From Candidatus Eiseniibacteriota bacterium (GTDB lineage: Bacteria; Eisenbacteria; RBG-16-71-46), in NCBI GenBank assembly GCA_021414165.1, contig JAIOPA010000282.1, positions 1 through 6,541 of the forward strand: a stretch of DNA of 6,541 nucleotides. The letters are read 5' to 3'. The notes beneath the pieces are model-generated. The model saw nothing but the letters and a program-made list of their open reading frames with translations. It did not search any database and was not told the DNA's origin. Positions within the stretch are counted from its first letter, which is position 1. Every line of letters begins with the position of its first letter. Below, one piece after another: positions 1-4,805 of this stretch. The translations under genes and the position numbers were made by a program.

Positions 1-209
1 GAGGCCGCGAGCCGTGCGGAGTCGAGTTCGTGCGCCGGGTCCTGCGCACGCCCGAGCGTGATGCCCGCCGGCTCGAACGTGAACAGCCGCACCACCACCT
101 CGGGGGCGCCGTCGACGCAGCGCTGCAGCAAGGCCGCGTCGCGCGCCATGTTCTCGGGGGCATCGTGCGCCCCGTCGAGCCACAGCACCGGCGACGGCGG
201 CGGGGTCAC
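1..209 (-). CDS. Lipoate-protein ligase A / LipM-type acyltransferase, N-terminal part only
   Basis: Only the first 69 codons are present; the gene continues past the left edge. The GTG at 209 overlaps the previous TGA by four bases (GTGA). The reading gives VLWLDGAHDAPENMARDAAL, then LQRC, then VVVRLFTFEPAGITLGRAQD. This reproduces the N-terminus of the biotin/lipoate A/B protein ligase fold: W-x-x-x-x-x-G, then (E)NMA-x-D-x-ALL, then L/V-R-L-(Y/F)-x-(W/F)-x-P-x-x-(S/T)-L-G-x-x-Q. Such enzymes attach lipoate or octanoate to a lysine of carrier domains, via an acyl-adenylate (LplA) or by transfer from acyl carrier protein (LipM). The lysine- or cysteine-bearing active-site part and the R-x-(T/S)-G-G motif lie outside, so LplA and LipM cannot be separated. 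The overlap implies coexpression with the membrane genes. Confidence 0.8.
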   Translation of the reverse strand, partial: MTPPPSPVLWLDGAHDAPENMARDAALLQRCVDGAPEVVVRLFTFEPAGITLGRAQDPAHELDSARLAA

Positions 210-904
210 TTGATCCCGAGCCAGTCCTCGATCAGGAACTGGAAGCGGCCGATGAGCAGCGAGAGCCGCGACATGACCGTGTAGCCGTAACCGGCGCCGA
301 ACGACACCATGAGGAACACGATACCGGTGCGCGCGGCCACACCGAGCGCGCCCTTGTGCTCGCGGCTATAGAAGAAGAACAGCAGCGAGGTCACGAGCCC
401 GACCGTGAACACGATCGCGTTGAAGCTCGTCCACAGGTCGCCGGTCCAGAGCGGCTGCAGGCTGGCTTGCACCTGGGCCACGAGATCACCGTGAGCGAAG
501 CCCGTGGTCTTGAGGCCCGCATACACGCCGATGATGACCGCGAGCGGCCAGCGCGACAGCCACTCGCCGCGGCCGATCAAGCGCACGAACAACAGCACGC
601 CCAGGATGCCGGGGATGAGGAACCACGCGCGGTAGTCCCCGATCGAGCCCGCGAACGGGCCGCCCACCTGCACGACCTTGGCGTGCGTGACCGGATCGAC
701 GCCCGTGAACGTGCGCACGAGCGGGTCGATCAGGTTGGGCATGACCACGGTCCAGAAGTTGAGCACGATGTAGTAGCCGGCGGACACGCCGACGAACAGG
801 TGCTCCGCGAACTTGTAGAGCGGGTTGTCCTTGTACAGGAACGAGAACACGAACAACGTGAGCAACGCTGCCACCCAGATGCCGAGGTCATGGCTCACAT
901 TCAC
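206..904 (-). CDS. Polytopic integral membrane protein of unknown function
   Basis: This 232-residue protein has about six membrane helices, near 7-24, 33-56, 92-110, 118-136, 160-179 and 187-210. The most characteristic part is the first loop and second helix, YKDNPLYKFAEHLFVGVSAG (24-43), a stretch I recall in hypothetical proteins from comparable gene clusters. The 57-91 segment is a longer polar loop, probably outside. No transporter or enzyme signature is recognisable. The GTG at 904 overlaps the previous stop by four bases (GTGA) and follows a strong ribosome binding site; an in-frame GTG at 898 is the alternative. Its TGA in turn overlaps the next gene by four bases. It is probably a membrane subunit acting with the other three membrane proteins, which is inference from the packing of the genes. 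Confidence 0.87.
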   Translation of the reverse strand: MNVSHDLGIWVAALLTLFVFSFLYKDNPLYKFAEHLFVGVSAGYYIVLNFWTVVMPNLIDPLVRTFTGVDPVTHAKVVQVGGPFAGSIGDYRAWFLIPGILGVLLFVRLIGRGEWLSRWPLAVIIGVYAGLKTTGFAHGDLVAQVQASLQPLWTGDLWTSFNAIVFTVGLVTSLLFFFYSREHKGALGVAARTGIVFLMVSFGAGYGYTVMSRLSLLIGRFQFLIEDWLGIK

Positions 905-1740
905 GCGCGGCCTCCCTTCGGCTTGGCGCGATGCACCACGTTGCCGGCCACGATGCAGAGCGCCACGAACACGTGCGCCAGTGACTGCGCGTCCATGCCG
1001 CGCGTGGCGGAGCCCTTCTCGTTGCGCAGCCGCTCATACTCGGCCGCGCCGGCCATACCGCCCAACAGGCCCTTCAACTGGCCCGACTGCAGGTAGGGGT
1101 AGAACTCCGGCGTGCTCACCGCGGTGCAGCCCGCGACCATGGGCAGGTGGAAGCGCGAGTTGACCTGCTGAACCCATTCCTTGGTGCCCGGGTAACCCGC
1201 GCCGATGTTCACGAGCAGATCGACCGTGGAGTAGTCCCGGATCTCACGCATGATGGGCAGCGACGCGGTGGCGTTGGCACGCTGGTCCTGCGGGAACGCC
1301 GACACGAAGCCGGCCCCCATGAGCACCATGACGGCCTCGTTGCCGGCCTTGAACCCAAGATCGACGTAGTCGCGGCCGTACACCAGCTCGACACCCTTGG
1401 CGCGGTACTCGGCGACCACGGCCTCGAGCGTCTCATCGACGATGCCCGAGCCGCCCTGCCACAAGCAGGTCACGACCACACGGCAACGCTTGTCGAACAG
1501 CTGCCGCAGTGCCGTCTTCATCATGGGCACCATCTCGGGGCGGCTGCCGGGATCGAAGTCGGCCGCGAACAGGATGCGCGCGCCGTTTGGCAGTTTCGCG
1601 ATGGTGTCGTGGAACGCGATGACCGGGGCCGTGGGCTTCACCGCGAGGCCCAACGGGAAGAACATGGGGATGAGCGTGAGCAGTCCCATGAGCAGGAACA
1701 GCCAACGCCGGTCGAGCTTCTCGAGTGCGGACAGGTTCAT
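901..1740 (-). CDS. Membrane-anchored alpha/beta protein related to the DUF6754-like domain
   Basis: This 279-residue protein has one membrane helix at 13-33, a long alpha/beta domain (about 38-245) and a second helix at about 253-269 with a basic tail. The domain shows alternating strands and helices (GARILFAADFDPG at 53-65, CRVVVTCLWQGGSG at 86-99, DLLVNIGAGYPG at 174-185), followed by a distinctive stretch, TAVSTPEFYPYLQSGQLKGL (206-225), then LGGMAGAAEYE (226-236), which I recall as the hallmark of homologues in similar gene sets. It parallels the end of the alpha/beta domain in the FN3 protein two genes upstream. The side of the membrane is unclear: basic residues before helix 1 favour an outside domain, whereas the FN3 protein's domain should be inside. 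One base separates it from the previous stop, and its own TGA overlaps the next start. The function is unknown. Confidence 0.87.
   Translation of the reverse strand: MNLSALEKLDRRWLFLLMGLLTLIPMFFPLGLAVKPTAPVIAFHDTIAKLPNGARILFAADFDPGSRPEMVPMMKTALRQLFDKRCRVVVTCLWQGGSGIVDETLEAVVAEYRAKGVELVYGRDYVDLGFKAGNEAVMVLMGAGFVSAFPQDQRANATASLPIMREIRDYSTVDLLVNIGAGYPGTKEWVQQVNSRFHLPMVAGCTAVSTPEFYPYLQSGQLKGLLGGMAGAAEYERLRNEKGSATRGMDAQSLAHVFVALCIVAGNVVHRAKPKGGRA
911..918 (-). promoter_or_regulatory. Ribosome binding site fixing the GTG start at 904
   Basis: AAGGGAGG on the minus strand is followed by 6 bases and GTG, whose last three bases share the GTGA overlap with the previous gene's stop. The same GGGAGG plus 6-base spacing precedes the TTG start at 4804. 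Confidence 0.75.
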
Positions 1741-1741
1741 G

Positions 1742-2392
1742 CTAGTCCCCCCCGCCGAGATAAGACCGTTCGATGCCGAGGATCACGCGCAGCCCGGTCG
1801 CCATGACGCCCATGGCCGCGCCGATCAAGATGGCGCGCTTGGCCGCGTTCTGCGGCACGTTCATGATCCAGTCCTGCATGACGCCCAGATGCAACGGCTC
1901 CGGCAGCCAGTTCGTGGCGGCATCGCCCACGGGCACCCGGCCCAGCATGACGATGAGCGCGGCCACGGCCAGCAGTCCGGCCTCGACCGTGCGGATCCGG
2001 AACGCGCGGAACGCCGCCGACGCGATGTAGAACGCGAGCAAGGCGAACATGGTGCCCTGCATGGGCGAGTACACCTGATTGTAGAGGAACATGGAGATGC
2101 GATCGGAGTCCTGCCACTGGCGGCCCTCGGCGATGCCGATGGCCACCGTGCCGACGAGCGAGACCACGAGCACGATCTTGTACGGCCAGTCCTGCTGGCG
2201 GCGCGCGATGCTCTCGAGGTTCGCCTGCAACGCATTGGCGCCACCGAGCACATAGCCGAACGCGACCATGATGACCGCGCACTGCTGCAGGAAGTCCGCG
2301 GGCACGCTCACGAGATGGTTGGGCACGAAGAACGACAGGATCATGAACAACCCGATGATCGCCGTGAGCAGGAGTGGCAGTTCGCGTTTCAT
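1742..2392 (-). CDS. Six-helix integral membrane protein of unknown function
   Basis: This 216-residue protein is highly hydrophobic, with probable membrane helices at about 5-23, 34-54, 71-88, 108-128, 136-153 and 185-205. Basic residues in the first cytoplasmic loop (SIARRQQDWPYK, 61-72) and near AFRAFRIR (127-134) suggest both ends are cytoplasmic. A conserved-looking tail, GVMATGLRVILGIERSYLG, closes the protein; I recall a similar tail in homologues encoded next to other GlmL/DUF6754-type genes. There is no transport or enzyme motif I can name. The ATG at 2392 lies 6 bases after the preceding stop, with only a weak AGGG site at short spacing, which fits translation coupled to the gene before it. 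It is most likely a membrane scaffold or channel-like subunit of the complex, which is inference. Confidence 0.87.
   Translation of the reverse strand: MKRELPLLLTAIIGLFMILSFFVPNHLVSVPADFLQQCAVIMVAFGYVLGGANALQANLESIARRQQDWPYKIVLVVSLVGTVAIGIAEGRQWQDSDRISMFLYNQVYSPMQGTMFALLAFYIASAAFRAFRIRTVEAGLLAVAALIVMLGRVPVGDAATNWLPEPLHLGVMQDWIMNVPQNAAKRAILIGAAMGVMATGLRVILGIERSYLGGGD
1747..1753 (-). promoter_or_regulatory. Run of seven G acting as probable ribosome binding site
   Basis: Seven consecutive G on the minus strand end six bases before the ATG at 1740 and also encode the Gly-Gly-Gly tail of the upstream membrane protein. A G-rich stretch at this distance can pair with the anti-Shine-Dalgarno sequence. 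It is also a candidate for length errors in sequencing or slippage. Confidence 0.4.
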
Positions 2393-2398
2393 GGCGCC

Positions 2399-3580
2399 CT
2401 ACTGGGTCTGCATCCACTGCGTGAGGCCGTGATGCCCGAACGTCTCGAGCACACAACCCACGAGGATGGTGACGATGATGAGCAGCTTGAGCACGTCGGC
2501 GCCCTTCAACCCGCCCACGAGCCGAGGCTCGCCCGACAGGTAAGCACTCGCCGCGAACAGTTCCTCGCCGATGAGCGTGTAGTCGCAGGCGACCACGAAG
2601 AACGGCAGTTGGTGCACGTTCGCGGTACCGGCCACCTGGATCGCACCCGTGGCGAATCCGGTCTCGGCGAGCAGCAGCGACTCGCCGTAGAACGAGCCCA
2701 TGAACAGGTGCGCGGCCGGCTTGTCGCGCAGCATGATGCCCGACAGCTTGGCGGCATAGGCGAACTGCTCGGGTGACACGAACGACACGCTGTCGGGCTC
2801 GTACGCCTCCGGGCGGCCAGCGTTCACGTAGCCGCTCTTCACCATCTCCTGCGCGATGGTGAACGGGATCGGGTACGCGACCGGCACGCGGATCGGCGTC
2901 TCATAGCGCGCGGTCATGCGCGCCACGCTCTCCAGGATCACGAGCGCGGCCACGGTCTGGATCTCGTCGATGTCCTGGATGCCGGGTACGTAGAGCACCG
3001 GGCGGCCCATCTCGGTGGCGCGGCCGATGGCCTCTTCAATGGCGTCGATGCCGGCGAGGCGGCGCACGAACGGCTTCTTACCGCCCTGCGCAGCCGACAT
3101 GTAATAGAGCACCAGCAGGAAGAACACGACCAGGAACACGAGCACACTGGTGCGCGTGCTGTTGAACCAGGACTCGCGGCCGATGGCGGGCCCCGCGCTG
3201 GCGAGCGCGGGCGTGGTGCCACCGGGACCGTAGGCCGTGATGCGGTAGAAGTAGGCGTGGTTACGCTTGATGCGGTTATCCACCGTGGTGCTGGTGCGCG
3301 CGAGCAGTGAGTCGACGAGCGTCCACGGGCCCACGGGCGAATCGCCGCGCTCGAGCACGTAACCGGTCACCACCCCCACCCCCGCCGAGTCATCCGGCGA
3401 CAGGCGCCAGTCGAGCTTCACGGCGGAACCGGCGTCATCGGGGATATCGGCGAACATGAGGCCCGAGGGGGGCCGCGGCGCGGCAGGCGGCTCGGCCTGC
3501 GCCTGCACCGCAGGCGCAGCGCACAGCAGACTGGTGAGCACGAGCGCGAACAACCAGCTCGGGGTCCCGCGTCGCATCAC
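2399..3580 (-). CDS. FN3-containing, membrane-anchored alpha/beta protein (DUF6754-like)
   Basis: This 393-residue protein begins with a signal peptide (RR near the N-terminus, a hydrophobic stretch at 9-23, likely cleavage near AVQAQA at 24-29). One fibronectin type III domain follows at about 36-134 (W58, then GYVLERGDSPVGPW, YFYRITAYGPGG). A membrane helix at 145-162 is followed by basic residues (KKPFVRR), placing the rest in the cytoplasm. The large alpha/beta domain (170-360) contains RPVLYVPGIQDIDEIQ, AHLFMGSFYGESLLLAETG and ACDYTLIGEELF, and a second helix lies at 363-380. This order matches proteins I recall being labelled DUF6754; no biochemical role is known to me. There is no lipobox, since the cysteine at 20 follows leucine. 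Six bases separate its TAG stop from the next gene. The FN3 domain probably contacts something outside the membrane while the large domain works inside. Confidence 0.88.
   Translation of the reverse strand: MMRRGTPSWLFALVLTSLLCAAPAVQAQAEPPAAPRPPSGLMFADIPDDAGSAVKLDWRLSPDDSAGVGVVTGYVLERGDSPVGPWTLVDSLLARTSTTVDNRIKRNHAYFYRITAYGPGGTTPALASAGPAIGRESWFNSTRTSVLVFLVVFFLLVLYYMSAAQGGKKPFVRRLAGIDAIEEAIGRATEMGRPVLYVPGIQDIDEIQTVAALVILESVARMTARYETPIRVPVAYPIPFTIAQEMVKSGYVNAGRPEAYEPDSVSFVSPEQFAYAAKLSGIMLRDKPAAHLFMGSFYGESLLLAETGFATGAIQVAGTANVHQLPFFVVACDYTLIGEELFAASAYLSGEPRLVGGLKGADVLKLLIIVTILVGCVLETFGHHGLTQWMQTQ
3179..3475 (-). other. Fibronectin type III domain (residues about 36-134)
   Basis: The conserved tryptophan (VKLDWRL, W58), the central tyrosine strand (VVTGYVLERG) and the late tyrosine strand (HAYFYRITAYGPGG) have the spacing of a single FN3 module. 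It lies between the signal peptide and the first membrane helix, so it should be extracytoplasmic. Confidence 0.75.
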
Positions 3581-3587
3581 GAACGGT

Positions 3588-3594
3588 CCTCCCT
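3588..3594 (-). promoter_or_regulatory. Ribosome binding site for the FN3/DUF6754-like gene
   Basis: AGGGAGG on the minus strand lies 7 bases before GTG at 3580 and 10 bases before the adjacent ATG at 3577. Both starts are usable; the two forms differ by one residue. The GTG has the better spacing. Confidence 0.7.
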
Positions 3595-3628
3595 GGACGG
3601 TGTGGCCTGCTGCCGACGAACGGACTGC

Positions 3629-3657
3629 ACGCTAATCACTCACCCACGCGGAATCAA
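3629..3657 (-). promoter_or_regulatory. Weak internal promoter candidate upstream of the FN3/DUF6754-like gene
   Basis: Read on the minus strand, TTGATT (3657-3652) and TAGCGT (3634-3629) are separated by exactly 17 bases and lie about 50 to 75 bases before the next start codon. Each hexamer matches the sigma-70 consensus only partly, and such pairs occur by chance. The position in the one real gap of the block is the main argument for it. Confidence 0.2.
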
Positions 3658-3676
3658 CACCGAACCCACCAGCGCG

Positions 3677-4804
3677 TCAGCCGGCGATCCGCTCGATGTT
3701 GGCGCGCGGCAGCGTGCGGCGGCTGCCGTCGTCGGCGAACTCCACCACCAGCACGCGCACCATGGCCTCGGTCTCGAGCGCACGGGGCTCGGCCGGCAGC
3801 TCGACCACACGGCCGATGCGGCCAAAGTCCGGCTCGCGGATCACGCGCACCGCGCTGCCGAGCTCGAGCGAGCCGCGGTCGTCGGCCGGCGCGGGCCGGT
3901 CGCCACCGGCGCCCTCGTGCGCAATGACGATCTCGGGCCGCAGCACGCCCGCACGGATCTGCGTGGCGCCGCTCACCGCCGCGACCTTGCCCTCATGCGC
4001 CAGCAACAACTCCCAGGTGCGAGCGGCCATGGCAATGGGCCCGAAGCCCTCGGTGAGCACGAGCGTGAGGCCCAGGTCCTCCTGGCCGGTGATCGCCACG
4101 CCGAGGTCGCGGCCCAACCACTCCCGCAGATCGCGATCATCGAAGCCACCCACCACGATCGCAGCCACGCCCAACTGTACGGCGTGCCGCACCGTGGCCA
4201 CCGACACGTAACGGCCACCGAAGACCACCGCACCGCGGTGTTCGGGGCGCAGGTGCGTCGTCTCGAGCGGCTCATCGGGTGTGGCGGTCGCGCGCACCAG
4301 CCGGCCGAACGTCTCGCCGCCCACGCCGAAGATGCCCTGGATGAGCGCGCCACGCGCCTCGACCACGACACCCTCGCCCGGCAGCACCTCGACCACCTGG
4401 CCATGCAGATAACCCGTGACCTCCACCGGGATCGGTGGCTCACGCAGCAACAACTGGCCCGTGACCGGCGACACGCTCTCGAGCACGCCATCGGCCGGGG
4501 CATCGGCGCTGTTGGTCACGAACCCGAACAGCCCCTTGGCGCTGGCGATCACATCGCCCTTCCGGACCGTGGAGCCGAGCGGCATGAGCAGATGCGCGGC
4601 GACCTTGGCGGGATCCACACTGAGCCGTGCCGCCAGATTGACGGTCTGCACATTGCCCGGCAGCTCCGTGCGCGCCACCACATGATCCGGCGCCACGCGG
4701 TCGCCCACCGCGGCCAGCACCTCGCCCTTCAGCGGCAGCCGGCGCTCGCGGCGCACGAGTGCGTCGGGCGCGACGCGCAGCCCTGGGGTGTAGGAGTGGC
4801 CCAA
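3677..4804 (-). CDS. Conserved protein with barrel-sandwich (lipoyl-like) N-terminus and KOW-like C-terminus, TTG start
   Basis: This is a 375-residue soluble protein with no signal peptide or membrane helix. I know of no characterised member. Residues 24-49 (PLKGEVLAAVGDRV...) and 77-120 (GSTVRKGDVIAS...PADGVLESVSPVTG) show the beta-rich G-x-x-V-x-x-G-D pattern of barrel-sandwich/lipoyl-like folds. Residues 130-168 include VVEVLPGEGVVVE and GALIQGIFGVGGE. A central alpha/beta part (190-296) carries VVFGGRYVSVATV, AAIVVGG and GATQIRAGVLRPEI. Residues 315-372 resemble a KOW/SH3 barrel (GSAVRVIREPDFGRIGRVV ... ANIERI). The frame is open up to 5083, but that extension lies inside the GlmL gene. 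The TTG at 4804 is chosen because GGGAGG sits 6 bases upstream and it follows the GlmL stop after one base. Tight coupling suggests that it partners the ATPase. Domain calls come from pattern only. Confidence 0.85.
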   Translation of the reverse strand: MGHSYTPGLRVAPDALVRRERRLPLKGEVLAAVGDRVAPDHVVARTELPGNVQTVNLAARLSVDPAKVAAHLLMPLGSTVRKGDVIASAKGLFGFVTNSADAPADGVLESVSPVTGQLLLREPPIPVEVTGYLHGQVVEVLPGEGVVVEARGALIQGIFGVGGETFGRLVRATATPDEPLETTHLRPEHRGAVVFGGRYVSVATVRHAVQLGVAAIVVGGFDDRDLREWLGRDLGVAITGQEDLGLTLVLTEGFGPIAMAARTWELLLAHEGKVAAVSGATQIRAGVLRPEIVIAHEGAGGDRPAPADDRGSLELGSAVRVIREPDFGRIGRVVELPAEPRALETEAMVRVLVVEFADDGSRRTLPRANIERIAG

Positions 4805-4805
4805 G

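Larger units (their letters stand above)
3581..3676 (-). other. Only sizeable intergenic gap (96 bases) in the gene block
   Basis: This gap separates the soluble ATPase/barrel gene pair from the membrane gene group. It contains the ribosome binding site of the downstream gene and a weak promoter-like pair. I see no convincing hairpin followed by a T run, so no terminator is called. Transcription may therefore continue through it, with or without an internal promoter. Confidence 0.6.

Noticed and set aside
356..1096. Plus-strand open frame (246 codons)
   Set aside because: It is antisense to two membrane protein genes with clear helices and coupled starts; its composition is that of a shadow frame.
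1397..2776. Long plus-strand open frame (459 codons)
   Set aside because: It lies opposite three well-supported minus-strand genes, is rich in His, Arg and Glu with no family pattern, and crosses gene boundaries; it is a by-product of high GC.
3518..3526. Possible lipoprotein signal in the FN3 protein (cysteine at residue 20)
   Set aside because: The residue before the cysteine is Leu instead of Gly, Ala or Ser, and a normal AVQAQA cleavage region follows.
3579..3623. Eight-base direct repeat ACGAACGG in and beside the intergenic gap (3579-3586 and 3616-3623)
   Set aside because: ACGAAC-type words are common throughout this window because of codon use, so two copies 37 bases apart are not evidence for an operator.
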